Positions 1-9,101 of a stretch of 64,000 bases of DNA are shown here, one piece after another. Source of the stretch: Methanosarcina acetivorans C2A (GTDB taxonomy: Archaea; Halobacteriota; Methanosarcinia; Methanosarcinales; Methanosarcinaceae); the NCBI RefSeq assembly GCF_000007345.1, contig NC_003552.1, positions 1,860,001 through 1,924,000 of the forward strand. The letters run 5' to 3'. A program made the position numbers and the translations under genes. The notes under the pieces are model-generated. The model was not told the origin of the DNA and did no database searches. It saw only the letters and a list, made by a program, of their open reading frames with translations. How positions within the stretch are numbered: position 1 is the stretch's first letter; each line of letters starts with the position of its first letter.

Positions 1-535
1 TCCCTCCCCAGAGCACGGTGGTAAGTGCGACATGTCCTGAAGGGAAGCCGAAAGGAGAATCGGGGAGGGGGTCCTGAAGGCGGAAAGCCTCAAGGATTTC
101 CCTGTCCGGAACTTTGAAAAAACCCTTTTCTCCGTTTCCATTAAAGGGAGAGGTATTTTTGATTCCATCCTCAAGGTTGAGGACCCTGCTGTCTACAAAA
201 TCCGGCCTTGGGAAGGCGATAAGTGCCTTAAAGGTCTCGGTAATCAAAGCAGTCCAGATCAGCAGCTGGAACAGAAGAAAACCCTTCCTGAAATCAATCC
301 CGAAAGTAGTGATGATTATTATGCCGGCAAAAAAGGTGGCAGATCCCATTGAAGTTATCAAAACCACAAGGAATGTAAACCATTCGGTCCCGAGGGACTG
401 GAGATAAAGTATGGGTTCTGTCTGGAACAAGGAGTCACTCCTGATTAAATGCTTTCCGTCAGTCGTATATCCGGCTATATCCAGAAAGAAGGGAAACTGT
501 AAAAAGTTTATGTTAAGTTTGGCATTTGACTCCAC
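1..535 (-). CDS. PAP2 family phosphatase, partial (C-terminus off the left edge)
   Basis: The minus strand is open from about 535 to the window edge and encodes a type 2 phosphatidic-acid-phosphatase-like membrane protein. Visible family motifs are KALIAFPRP (the K-x6-RP motif 1) followed by FPSGH (motif 2); the third motif with the catalytic His would lie beyond the edge. Two hydrophobic segments precede motif 1. PAP2 enzymes remove phosphate from lipid phosphates or isoprenoid pyrophosphates at the membrane; the substrate here is unknown. The first possible start is GTG at 535, directly after an in-frame TAA, with no Shine-Dalgarno site, so the true start may be an internal codon such as TTG before FQTEP. 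The 132-bp inverted-repeat element immediately upstream (539-670) probably separates the gene from its original promoter. Confidence 0.8.
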   Translation of the reverse strand, partial: MESNAKLNINFLQFPFFLDIAGYTTDGKHLIRSDSLFQTEPILYLQSLGTEWFTFLVVLITSMGSATFFAGIIIITTFGIDFRKGFLLFQLLIWTALITETFKALIAFPRPDFVDSRVLNLEDGIKNTSPFNGNGEKGFFKVPDREILEAFRLQDPLPDSPFGFPSGHVALTTVLWGG

Positions 536-538
536 TTA

Positions 539-670
539 AGACCTATCCGAAAAGTCAATAATGGCATGTTGTAGAAGTTACAATAGGCCATAATATCGAG
601 TATCAGTTAAGTTGTGCATATTGCCAATTGTAAAAGTTACAGTAGGTCACAACACTTTTCGGATAGGCTC
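539..670. mobile_element. MITE-like element, family 1 (132 bp, 16-bp terminal inverted repeats)
   Basis: Left end AGACCTATCCGAAAAG and right end (read inverted) GAGCCTATCCGAAAAG form a 16-bp inverted repeat. The flanks carry a 3-bp direct repeat TTA (536-538 and 671-673), as expected for a target duplication. There is no coding capacity. Inside are two similar blocks beginning GTTACAATAGG and GTTACAGTAGG. A right-half copy of the same family lies at 35451-35498, and the ends resemble the family 2 elements at 4176 and 35009. I infer a non-autonomous transposable element moved by a transposase encoded elsewhere. Confidence 0.8.
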
Positions 671-780
671 TTAGTAAATATGGAAAAATTAATAAAAATG
701 TGAAAAAAATATTTATGATTTTGAGAGCAATAATGAGATCATATTTTTTCTAATCAGAGTGCAACACCAGGATCGATAGC

Positions 781-1230
781 TTGAAACTGAACCAGATAGA
801 CGACACCCGAAGAAAAAGGGCAGTTATCATTTTCCTTGCCGCCATTATTTTTATCTCGGTCAAGGGGTTTTTGTCTCCTGTGGTAGGTGTCGGTTTCATC
901 CTCCAGAAAGAAGTGGTCGGAGTTACGGGAGAAGAGAGGACTATCATCTTCCAGAGCGGCCCTGAGGGAGTCCTGGTCCAGAACGCAACCTGCGGAGAAC
1001 TGCTCCCGGAGAGCGAAAATCTCCAGATCAACGAGTCAGTGGAAGCCGAACTAAAAACCATGTACCCGGAAATCGAATACGTTGTCCTGATGCGGCTCTG
1101 CGTTGAAGACGAAGTAAGGGAATACAGGGCAAGCAGGGAGGACTTCAATACGCTGGAAGTGGGCAGGGTGGCCAAGTTCAGGGTTTACCGCTCCGAAAGG
1201 GACCTGATCGAGAGGATAGTCGAAATGTAA
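781..1230 (+). CDS. Hypothetical protein with one N-terminal membrane segment
   Basis: 149 residues from a TTG start with AGGA eight bases upstream (769-772); there is no ATG or GTG in frame between the upstream stop at 751 and this codon. A basic N-terminus (DTRRKR) is followed by a hydrophobic segment at about residues 13-42, probably an anchor, then a soluble acidic domain of about 100 residues containing two Cys. I do not recognise the family. Codon use and GC content match neighbouring real genes, which supports coding. It stands alone, with the inverted-repeat element upstream and T-rich tandem repeats downstream. Confidence 0.7.
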   Translation: MKLNQIDDTRRKRAVIIFLAAIIFISVKGFLSPVVGVGFILQKEVVGVTGEERTIIFQSGPEGVLVQNATCGELLPESENLQINESVEAELKTMYPEIEYVVLMRLCVEDEVREYRASREDFNTLEVGRVAKFRVYRSERDLIERIVEM

Positions 1231-1261
1231 GCTCTGCAACCGGAGCCTGCTATCAAAATAT

Positions 1262-1346
1262 CTTTTAGATTTTTTCCTTTTAGATTTTTTCCTTTTAGAT
1301 TTTTTCCTTTTAGATTTTTTCCTTTTAGATTTTTTCCTTTTAGACT
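1262..1346. repeat. 15-bp tandem repeat, T-rich, about 5.5 copies
   Basis: The unit TTTTAGATTTTTTCC is repeated almost perfectly between 1262 and 1346. It is followed (about 1347-1440) by a little over two copies of a looser pyrimidine-rich unit of about 40 bp containing TTTCCCGGTTATTTT. Both follow the stop codon of the preceding gene; the T-runs could also serve as an archaeal transcription terminator. Nothing else is seen between 1441 and 1640 apart from AT-rich sequence with repeated TTCCGGAA-like words. Confidence 0.85.
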
Positions 1347-1659
1347 TGTTTCCCGATTATTTTCTTGTATTTCCTGTTTTTCTGTTTTTCCCGGTTATTT
1401 TTTGTATTTCCCGTTTTTCTGTTTTCCCGGTTATTTTCTATTTTTATCTTTCGCAGAAAATTTCGTTCCCTCAGTTTTATATCCCGTGATATATAATTTT
1501 CATATATTCGGTATATACCGGAAATAATGAGCCATCGTAAATATCTGCCATAATATTCGATATTTCTGGAAATTTGATGTTCCGGAACATTGGAAATCCC
1601 GGAAATTCAATATTCTGGAATACGATATTTCCGGCATATGCACGTTTGAGGGGGATTAA

Positions 1660-2529
1660 ATGAAATTCATGAAAACACTACTCTTACTTTTGCTCATAGT
1701 ATGCCTTATCGGCGTTTCAGGCTGCACAAGTTCTGAAGATTCCGAACCTGACGTTCCTGTGCCCGATACTCCTGAACCCAGTCCCGATGTCCCGGCTGTT
1801 CCCAGAGCAGCAGGGAATACTTCAACTGACATCCTGAACGAAACCGTTAATATCACAGGTGAGAGTCTGGAATATCCAAGCTATACGGCCGCTCCGGCTG
1901 TAGAGGGCGAATACCCGGCTGTGGTGCTTATCCACTCCTTTAACGGCTTTGAACCCGGATACCAGGAGATGGTGGACAGGATGGCAGCAGACGGGTTTGT
2001 TGTGGTTGCTCCGCAGTGGCAGACCTATTCCCGTTCACCTCCGGATTCTGAGGTGGAGGCCCTTGTCAGAAACAGCGTAAGTTACCTGGAGAGCAGGGAC
2101 GATGTGGATCCGGAAAAAATTGGCCTCACCGGTTTTTGTGCGGGCGGCAGGTATACCATGCTTTTCCTGCCCCAGATAGAGGAGTTCAATTCAGGAGTTG
2201 CCTGGTATGGTTTTCCTTACTCAGGCGGGACTGAAACCCAGCCGGAAGCACCTGCAAACCTGACCGACCAGCTTGAAGCCCCGATCCTTATCATCCACGG
2301 GACTCGCGACCAGGCGAGCAATGTCTCGGATATCTACCGGTACGCCGGCGAGCTGGATGCAGCTGACAAGTATTTCGAACTGAAAGTTTACCAGGGGGAA
2401 CCACACGGTTTCATGGTCCAAGACGGAGAACTTTCCGAAAGCTTCGTTGCACAGGATGCATATGATGAGATGATTAATTTCTTTGACAGGACACTGAATT
2501 CCGGAACAATGAATAATTCGTCTCAGTGA
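1660..2529 (+). CDS. Dienelactone-hydrolase-family lipoprotein
   Basis: 289 residues. A lipoprotein signal peptide (basic start, Leu-rich core, lipobox VSGC with Cys22) is followed by a Pro/Asp/Glu-rich linker to about residue 50 and an alpha/beta-hydrolase domain. The dienelactone hydrolase triad is visible: nucleophile Cys160 in GFCAGG, Asp217 in HGTRDQ, His249 in EPHGF. The enzyme probably acts outside the membrane on an unknown ester or lactone; the family assignment does not give the substrate. The start is supported by a strong GAGGGGG eight bases upstream. It is flanked by non-coding sequence on both sides, so it is likely monocistronic. Confidence 0.88.
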   Translation: MKFMKTLLLLLLIVCLIGVSGCTSSEDSEPDVPVPDTPEPSPDVPAVPRAAGNTSTDILNETVNITGESLEYPSYTAAPAVEGEYPAVVLIHSFNGFEPGYQEMVDRMAADGFVVVAPQWQTYSRSPPDSEVEALVRNSVSYLESRDDVDPEKIGLTGFCAGGRYTMLFLPQIEEFNSGVAWYGFPYSGGTETQPEAPANLTDQLEAPILIIHGTRDQASNVSDIYRYAGELDAADKYFELKVYQGEPHGFMVQDGELSESFVAQDAYDEMINFFDRTLNSGTMNNSSQ

Positions 2530-2801
2530 CCTGAGAGAGCACTGTCAATCTCATCAATTCATTTTTTTATAAAAATAGCATTTCAGTCCGTTTTATCGTA
2601 ATAGGGATATATATTTTTCCTGCGTCTCTGAAATTTTGTATGTATCTCTGTATATATCTTTTAACAGATTGCTTTTTACTTCATATTATTGCTGAAAGTA
2701 GAGGCAACTTTGGAACTTTCGAATACGATTTTTCAAAAAAGCAATATATATTTAATCCATAATATTAAAATAAAAAATGTTCTTGCCCGAAACATGGACT
2801 T

Positions 2802-3854
2802 ATGGTAAACACACTTTCTCACCTGGGAATAGGTTTTCTGATTGCACTGGCTCTGGGTCTGAGAGGAAAGAAACTAAAAGTTGTTGCTTTTCTCTCCGTG
2901 CTCCCTGATCTGGACGTTATCCCGTATTCGTTGTTTCTCGCTGTCAGCAGCAGCCTGACCCATGAGTCCCGGAACCAGCTTTTCTACCTGTTCGGACACA
3001 GGGAGTTCACGCACTCAATTCTTTTCATTGCTCTGGTTACACTTTTTATCTGGGTAAAAACGAGAGACTGGATTTTTACCTACGGAGGATTTCAGTCCAT
3101 TTTTCTCCACGTTTATCTGGACTATGTCACAACCTGGAAAATGCGCCCGCTTTATCCGTTCAGCACAGACCCTTCCATTATAGGGTCAGTTTATTTCTAT
3201 GACCCCCTGCTAAATTTGCTTCCACTCCTGCCCCTTTTCTTTATAATTCTGGGGAGTTTGAGACGCAGGGGAAAGCTAAACGGCAGATTCAACAACTTTT
3301 ACGTTTATATATGTAAGAATTCCGATAAACTCTATGCTTCCCTGATCCTCGTACTATTTATCTGGCTTGCTTTTACGCCGGTTTCAAAAGCCTTCCTCAT
3401 CAATCATATATCCTGGACAGAAGAAGCCGAAATAAGCTACCAGAACACCTATCCGGAATCCACAGGCGGGTTTCTGACTGCATATTCCTTTAATTCTACT
3501 CATTATAAGGTCCTGGAAGTTAACTACCTTTCAGGGATCGAGAGGAGCAAATACATTGAAAAAATATCAGTAAATGGAGATATCCCTGAGGCTTCTGTCT
3601 ACGTTGAAAGAGCTGAGAAACTCTACAGTGCCGGTCTTCCTCAGGAAATCGACTATCCGGTTTATGTGGTTTCTGAAAATAACAGCTCTGTAATGGTAAC
3701 CCTGAGTGATGCAAGAAATCCTTATGTTAGAAACTGGGCTTATTTTTACTCGGTTTACAGATTTATTTTTGACAAAAGGAATGAGGAGTATCATGTTTAC
3801 GCAAGTGTCCAGGGAGGGCCGGAAGAAGAACTTAATAGAAACTGGTTCGGATGA
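2802..3854 (+). CDS. YdjM/DUF457-type membrane-bound metal-dependent hydrolase, paralogue 1
   Basis: 350 residues. The N-terminal half is a polytopic membrane domain with the family's conserved polar motifs: SHLGIG near the start, LPDLD at about 45, GHREFTHS at about 69, and LDYVTTWKMRPLYPFST at about 110; these His and Asp residues are the presumed metal ligands. After another membrane segment (about 180-200) comes an extracytoplasmic domain of about 150 residues. The family is described as putative inner-membrane metal hydrolases; the reaction is unknown. The start MVNTLSHLG is shared by two paralogues at 4340 and 7914. An AT-rich stretch with ATATATATTTAA at 2742-2754 is a plausible TATA element. 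Confidence 0.85.
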   Translation: MVNTLSHLGIGFLIALALGLRGKKLKVVAFLSVLPDLDVIPYSLFLAVSSSLTHESRNQLFYLFGHREFTHSILFIALVTLFIWVKTRDWIFTYGGFQSIFLHVYLDYVTTWKMRPLYPFSTDPSIIGSVYFYDPLLNLLPLLPLFFIILGSLRRRGKLNGRFNNFYVYICKNSDKLYASLILVLFIWLAFTPVSKAFLINHISWTEEAEISYQNTYPESTGGFLTAYSFNSTHYKVLEVNYLSGIERSKYIEKISVNGDIPEASVYVERAEKLYSAGLPQEIDYPVYVVSENNSSVMVTLSDARNPYVRNWAYFYSVYRFIFDKRNEEYHVYASVQGGPEEELNRNWFG

Positions 3855-4175
3855 TCCTTTTTCAGATGATTTTTTCAGATGATTCTTATCTGGTGATATT
3901 TTACTCGACACTTTTTGAGTAATTTTTTAGATAATTCCTTAGAACGATTTATCACCTTCAGGATTATGAACAGTATAAATAGCTTCTAAGTTTCATTTCT
4001 TCTTTTTTCCAGACTTCATTCAATTATCTATCTATTTATATAATAAGATAGGAATATACTGAGGAGAGTACTGAGGAGAAGCACCAGAGCAGTAGAACTT
4101 CTCTATCAGAAGAACTTTAGAACTGAAGTGCTTCCAGAACTATAGTTTCCAAACCTTATGCATTAAACACACCTC

Positions 4176-4306
4176 GAGCTGATCACAAAACTCAAAAATC
4201 GCTTCGTTGAATCTCGATATTGGAATAATCAATCGAGCTATTGATTACGAAAGTAGTTATGAAACTCTTATGCATGTGGAAATAATATTGTTTTTGGGAT
4301 AGGCTC
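4176..4306. mobile_element. MITE-like element, family 2, copy A (131 bp)
   Basis: Left end GAGCTGATCACAAAAC and right end (inverted) GAGCCTATCCCAAAAAC form imperfect terminal inverted repeats, and CTC flanks both sides (4173-4175, 4307-4309), a candidate 3-bp target duplication. The left 45 bp align closely with the element at 35009-35136. The 3855-4175 region before it holds short direct repeats of TTTTCAGATGAT just after the stop of the upstream gene and otherwise nothing recognisable. The element ends 33 bp before the start codon of the second YdjM paralogue, so it may supply part of its leader. Confidence 0.7.
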
Positions 4307-4339
4307 CTCTAATAATACGGAATAATTCACGGTAGATTT

Positions 4340-5533
4340 ATGGTAAACACAATTTCCCATATAGGAATCGGTCTGCTTCTTGCCCATTCCCTGGGCTTGA
4401 AAGGAAAAAAGAGGCTTGGCCTGGTTCTTCTTTCTATAATCCCTGACCTGGACTATGTCAGCTATTCGCTCTTTACGCTCATCAGCGGAAGCGTAAGTCA
4501 CGAGGCGCGAAACCAGCTCTTCTATTTGCTGGGGCACAGGGAGTTTACGCATTCGATTTTTTTTGCTTTTCTTGTTGCACTTCTTATCTGGTTCAGAACT
4601 AAAGACAGAGCTTTTGCATTCGGAGGGTTTCAGGCTCTTTTCCTTCATATCCTCCTGGATTACACTACTATCGCAAAAATGCGTCCCTTCTATCCGTTCA
4701 GCACAAATGAATCCGCTCTTAGAGCCCTTTACCCCTTCGACCCTGTGATAAATGTCATACCCTTGCTGCCGGTTTTCATAGTGGCTGCGGAATATATGAA
4801 AAACAGGGACAAATGGAGTCTTGGAACCGGAGATAAATGGAACCTTAAAAACGCGAAGAGATGGCCCTTCGAAGGCATGGAAAGCTGGAGCCTTAAAAAA
4901 AGATACAGTCTCAAAAACAGAGACATGCTGAGCAGAAAATTAAGCGGACTGAAAAAATTAAGTGTATTAAACGGATTCCATGGTTTTGTAAACAGGCATG
5001 AAGGCAAATTCTATGCCTCTTTTATCCTGGTCCTCCTTGTCTGGACCACAATATTCCCTATTGCAAAAATCCTCCTGATAGATAGCATCTCCAGGGAAGA
5101 AGGAACCGAGATCAGCTACAACGACACCTATCCTATATCGATCGACAAATTCCTGGCAGCATATTCGTATGATGATGCCCGGTATAAACTCCTGAAAGTC
5201 AGCTACTGGTCAGGAGTCGAAAAAAGCTTCTACGTTGAAAAAGTAACCGTGACCGGAGACATCCCGAATGCCTCCGCCTATGCCGAAAGAGCCGGGAGGC
5301 TATACGGGAATTCAGTGCCTCAGGCGATCGATTATCCTGTATATTCGGTTTCGGAAAAAGATGGGGCTGTAACCGTAATATTAAGCGATGCCAGAAATCC
5401 GTATGTTAAAAATTGGCCTTATTTTGATACGGTTTACAGGTTTGTTTTTGACAGGGAAAGCGGAGAATACGAGGTATATGAGAGTCACTACGGAAGAGCA
5501 GAAAAGAAGCTTGATAAAAACTATTTTGAGTGA
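4340..5533 (+). CDS. YdjM/DUF457-type membrane-bound metal-dependent hydrolase, paralogue 2
   Basis: 397 residues, with the same motif order as its neighbour: SHIGIG, IPDLDYVSYSL, GHREFTHS and LDYTTIAKMRPFYPFST. It is about 47 residues longer than the two paralogues because of a charged, Trp/Lys-rich insertion at about residues 150-205 containing loose internal repeats (KWSL, KWNL, SWSL, RYSLK). The insertion falls in a loop between membrane segments. The C-terminal extracytoplasmic domain is closely similar to those of the other two copies. A family 2 inverted-repeat element lies 33 bp upstream. The function is unknown beyond the putative hydrolase family. Confidence 0.85.
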   Translation: MVNTISHIGIGLLLAHSLGLKGKKRLGLVLLSIIPDLDYVSYSLFTLISGSVSHEARNQLFYLLGHREFTHSIFFAFLVALLIWFRTKDRAFAFGGFQALFLHILLDYTTIAKMRPFYPFSTNESALRALYPFDPVINVIPLLPVFIVAAEYMKNRDKWSLGTGDKWNLKNAKRWPFEGMESWSLKKRYSLKNRDMLSRKLSGLKKLSVLNGFHGFVNRHEGKFYASFILVLLVWTTIFPIAKILLIDSISREEGTEISYNDTYPISIDKFLAAYSYDDARYKLLKVSYWSGVEKSFYVEKVTVTGDIPNASAYAERAGRLYGNSVPQAIDYPVYSVSEKDGAVTVILSDARNPYVKNWPYFDTVYRFVFDRESGEYEVYESHYGRAEKKLDKNYFE

Positions 5534-5709
5534 ACCTTGAGTGAACCCTGGAAGCAAAAAGCATTTTGAGAAAAACCGGAGTCGTTTCCGATTACACTTC
5601 ATCCAAAAAAGGTAATCGGAATAACATAACTATGCTTAAACAACATAATTATGCCGAATTATGCTGAAAATAATTTTCCGATTATTATGTCGAGAAATAT
5701 CTTCCCGAT

Positions 5710-6321
5710 TTATTTCTGAATCTTTTTGAAGTACTTGTCGAGTTCTTCCCAGTCGATTATGTTCCAGAACCCTTCTATGAATTTGCCCCTGTCATTCTTG
5801 TAATCAATGTAGTAGGCGTGCTCCCAGACATCCAGGTCCATAATGATCGGGAAATCAGGGACCAGGTTTACATTATGCTTTTCTATCTGTACGATCCCGA
5901 GCCTTTTGGTGCCCTTGCAGAAAGTTAAGGCTGCCCAGCCGGAACCTTCGACACTTGATGCGACCTTGGAAAATTCTTTTTTAAATCTTTCAAAACTTCC
6001 GAAATCTTCCTTAATTGCTTCAGCAAATTCGCCTACAGGTTCCTTGCTGGCATTGCTTGCAGGAGTCATCTCCCACCAGAAGAAGTCGTGAAGGACATGC
6101 CCGCTCAGATTGAAAGACAGAGCTTTTGCAGTTGCTTTATAGTCAAAATCCGTGTCCTCTTTTCTGGCTTTGTCCATCATTTCCAGAAGGGCGTTAGTGT
6201 TGTTCACATAACCCTGATGGTGTTTGTCGTGGTGTATACGCAGCTGTTCTTCGGAAATGTACGGTTCAAGGTCTGCGTATCCATATTTCAATGGTGGTAA
6301 CTTGTACAGGTCTTTAGCCAT
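5710..6321 (-). CDS. sod: Iron/manganese superoxide dismutase
   Basis: 203 residues beginning MAKDLYKLPPLKYGY; an upstream in-frame GTG at 6339 is possible, but the ATG at 6321 has GAGGG eight bases before it. It converts superoxide to oxygen and peroxide in the cytoplasm. All four metal ligands are visible: His in RIHHDKHH, His in GHVLHDFFW, and Asp and His in DVWEHAYY. The length is typical of the family. It lies convergent to the YdjM paralogue on its left and is apparently monocistronic. Whether the metal is iron or manganese cannot be read with certainty; methanogen enzymes of this family are usually iron-dependent. Confidence 0.95.
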   Translation of the reverse strand: MAKDLYKLPPLKYGYADLEPYISEEQLRIHHDKHHQGYVNNTNALLEMMDKARKEDTDFDYKATAKALSFNLSGHVLHDFFWWEMTPASNASKEPVGEFAEAIKEDFGSFERFKKEFSKVASSVEGSGWAALTFCKGTKRLGIVQIEKHNVNLVPDFPIIMDLDVWEHAYYIDYKNDRGKFIEGFWNIIDWEELDKYFKKIQK

Positions 6322-6368
6322 ATTATATACCCTCTTCACAATCGGCTGGTTTCACAGAATTTGCTCCG

Positions 6369-6473
6369 GAATCGGAATAGGGTCCGAATAGAATCCGAAT
6401 GGAGTCCGAATAGATCTGAATAGGATCTGAAAGGCGTCCGAACAACTTGAACGACGTCTGAACAGAGTCAAAC
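6369..6473. repeat. Degenerate short tandem repeat upstream of sod
   Basis: About nine imperfect copies of a 10-12 bp unit related to GTCCGAATAGA lie upstream of the superoxide dismutase start. The repeat could be regulatory or simple slippage debris. The rest of the 6474-7152 gap is AT-rich with repeated TTCGTAATCGTCAAAC-like words at about 6780-6870 and no gene that I can support. Confidence 0.6.
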
Positions 6474-7152
6474 AGAATTTCACAGATTCTACACTTTCCA
6501 GTCAGAGATTCAATTAAAAATCCTGCCTGTGAACCAATTTTCCCCTAAATATGTTAACAGAAGTATGTCTTTCAAACTACTCTGTCACAAACTACTCAAT
6601 CCCAAAATATTCTGCGCCGTATCTTTTCAATACAAAGCAAACACATATAAAATCGCCATCTGGCAATTCTAAATGTAAAATATAATTATACATCAAACCT
6701 ATTTAAAGGTAAAAGACGAAAACTATGAGAGATTTTTGAAGAAACTGATTCAAGGTTTCACCAAACTTTTTGTGTCTTTAGCCAAACCTTTTGTTTCGTA
6801 ATCGTCAAACTGTTTGTTTCGTATTCTTCAAACCGTTTTTCTGTAATTGTTCGCCTGTAATTATTTGTTCCTTTTTCTGCAGGTGAACACAAAAAGTTCA
6901 TTTCATTTTTTGCTGCTTTCTAGTTTTCTAATTTGTTGAAGGCTCCTTCGCGTGATGTTGTATTTGGAGCTCCAATCATAAAAGAAGGAACTTTAGGAAA
7001 AATAGCAAAATTTGGATTGAAGAAAATAAAACTACAACAATAGCTCTAAGTAGAAGAATATAATTAATAGTAATATTTAAAAATGGGTTAATATAAATAA
7101 CGGATACTTGTTATGGATTTATCAAATAAAGGGTGATGGGGAGAGAGTTGAA

Positions 7153-7587
7153 GTGACAGTTGAGGAAAACCTGCAATTGATGACAACACTGGATGATGCA
7201 TGGAATTCACAGGACTGGGACACGTTCGAGAAACGTCATACTGAAAAGGTTGAGGTTTACTGGCCGGGTCAGCCGGAGCCGACAAGGGGAAGAAAATCGC
7301 ATCACGAAGAAGCGGTACAATTTTTCAAAACATTTCCGGATAACCATGTTGAGAACAGACCGTATAAGGTGTTATTTGGACAGGGAGACTGGACCTGCTC
7401 AGTAGCTACATTCACAGGTACCATGAAGGGACCCATGATTGGAGCTGATGGAAAAGAAATTCCACCTACAAACAGGAAATTCAAAGTGGAATTTTGTACG
7501 GTTGCTCACTGGAAAAATGGAGAAATCGTCGAAGAGAGGCTTTTCTACGACCTTGTCGGGCTGATGAAACAGATTGGCCTTATGTAA
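7153..7587 (+). CDS. SnoaL-like / ester cyclase-type protein
   Basis: 144 residues from a GTG start (MTVEENLQLMTTLDDAWNS) with GGGGAGAG about eight bases upstream; an in-frame TTG at 7108 gives a longer but unsupported N-terminus. The sequence has the NTF2-like fold signature: an N-terminal helix pair with AWNSQDWDTFEKRH, then VYWPG, a central HxE-type segment, and a C-terminal VAHWKNGEIVEERLFYD strand pair typical of SnoaL-like cyclases. The fold binds small hydrophobic ligands, and many members are enzymes of unknown substrate. It sits between sod and the third YdjM paralogue, on its own. Confidence 0.75.
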   Translation: MTVEENLQLMTTLDDAWNSQDWDTFEKRHTEKVEVYWPGQPEPTRGRKSHHEEAVQFFKTFPDNHVENRPYKVLFGQGDWTCSVATFTGTMKGPMIGADGKEIPPTNRKFKVEFCTVAHWKNGEIVEERLFYDLVGLMKQIGLM

Positions 7588-7913
7588 CAGATTAGCCTTA
7601 TGTGAGAGAAAAGAAACAATCGGTTTTTCAAATATACCTGGAAACGGGTACACGCCTGAATTATAGCTGCTTGAATTTAGTTGCTAAATTGCATTTGCAT
7701 GAATCACACGCTTGAACTGTAGTTGCTTGCGTAAAGTTTTATATCATATCTGAACAGTTCTATGCGCAAGCAACCGGGTTTTTAGACATCCCGCTTTTTG
7801 TTATCTTCTGCTTCTGGCAGGCCCTGAATTAAGGACTTATATTTTTCAAAGTTTCCCTCTTCAATAAGATATATATTTTTCAAAGTTCTCTCCCATAATA
7901 AAGGGATAAAAAA
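7588..7913. other. Intergenic region with a 43-bp-spaced direct repeat
   Basis: No gene is supported on either strand. Two copies of ATATTTTTCAAAGTT, about 43 bp apart at roughly 7830 and 7873, lie just before the third YdjM gene, and the words TGCTTGAA and TAGTTGCT recur at 7660-7730. An antisense open frame covering this region and the next gene is a shadow of that gene. Confidence 0.5.
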
Positions 7914-8969
7914 ATGGTAAACACACTCTCCCACCTCGGAGTCGGCCTTCTGATCGCTCTGGCTCTCGGATATAAAGGAAGAAAACGAGAAACTCTGGCT
8001 TTTCTGGCAATCCTGCCGGACCTGGACTTCATCCCTTACATCCTCTTTGCCCTTGTCAGCGACAGCGTAAGCCATGAGACCAGAAACCAGCTCTTTTACC
8101 TGCTGGGCCACAGGGAGTTCATGCACTCCATCCTTTTCATCCTGCTCGTAACGCTTTTCATCTGGCTTATAACAAAAGACCGCAGGTTCACCGCCGCTGG
8201 GTTTGCAGCTATTTTTCTCCACAGCTACCTTGATTATGCCACCAGCTGGAAAATGCGCCCCCTCTACCCTTTCAGCACCGAGACATCCATCATGGGAGCC
8301 GTCTATTTTTTCGATCCGTTGGCAAACCTCCTCCCCCTGCTGCCCGTCTTTATCGTACTTGTCGGGCATATGAAAAGGAATGGCAGATGGAACGGAAAGT
8401 TCAACAACTTCTGTACCTTTGTCGCCGAAAACCGGAGCAAATTCTATACAACGCTTCTGGTCGTGCTCCTGGTCTGGATCACAGTGCTGCCTATGGCAAA
8501 GTTTTTCCTTGTCAACCAGGTCTCCGAAGAAGAAGGAACCAGAATAAGTTACCAAAATACCTACCCTTCCTCCCCCGGAAAGTTCCTTACCGCGTACTCT
8601 TATAACGCCACCCACTACAAGATTCTGGAAGTCAGCTACTGGGCAGGGATCGAAAGAAGCGATTATATCGAAAAAATCAACGTAACCGGCGACGTCCCCG
8701 ATGCCTACGCCTACGCCGAAAGAGCCGGAAAACTCTACAGCACAGCCGTCCCTCAGGAAATCGATTACCCTGTTTATAGCGTTTCGGAAGAAAACGGCTC
8801 GGTAAATATCGTGCTGAGCGATGCAAGAAACCCGTATGTTAAAATGTGGACGTATTTTGATACGGTTTACAGGTTCGTTTTTGATACGGAGGGCGGGGAA
8901 TATGAGGTGTATGCAAGCGTGCAGGGGGAAGAGGAGGAAGAGAAATTGGGGAAGAATTATTTTGGGTGA
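7914..8969 (+). CDS. YdjM/DUF457-type membrane-bound metal-dependent hydrolase, paralogue 3
   Basis: 351 residues, nearly the same length as paralogue 1, with SHLGVG, LPDLDFIPYIL, GHREFMHS (Thr replaced by Met relative to the other copies) and LDYATSWKMRPLYPFST. The membrane half is followed by the same extracytoplasmic domain, and the acidic C-terminus EEEEEKLGKN is specific to this copy. The body is more GC-rich than paralogues 1 and 2, so the three copies are not very recent. The function is unresolved. Confidence 0.85.
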   Translation: MVNTLSHLGVGLLIALALGYKGRKRETLAFLAILPDLDFIPYILFALVSDSVSHETRNQLFYLLGHREFMHSILFILLVTLFIWLITKDRRFTAAGFAAIFLHSYLDYATSWKMRPLYPFSTETSIMGAVYFFDPLANLLPLLPVFIVLVGHMKRNGRWNGKFNNFCTFVAENRSKFYTTLLVVLLVWITVLPMAKFFLVNQVSEEEGTRISYQNTYPSSPGKFLTAYSYNATHYKILEVSYWAGIERSDYIEKINVTGDVPDAYAYAERAGKLYSTAVPQEIDYPVYSVSEENGSVNIVLSDARNPYVKMWTYFDTVYRFVFDTEGGEYEVYASVQGEEEEEKLGKNYFG

Positions 8970-9101
8970 AATTACAGAATCTGAAGTTTCATTTCAAAAA
9001 ATATCATTTAATCTCTTTTTAATAGAATTATCTATTTTGAAACCTTCAATATATCAAATAATTTGATAAAATTTAAAATAAGTTAGCACATATCGCATTA
9101 C

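Noticed and set aside
114-407. 97-codon plus-strand frame at the left edge
   Set aside because: The minus strand carries PAP2 motifs KALIAFPRP and FPSGH across the same bases.
7782-8615. 277-codon minus-strand open frame over the third YdjM gene
   Set aside because: It is the antisense shadow of a clearly conserved gene; the composition is that of a reversed GC-rich frame and no family is recognisable.
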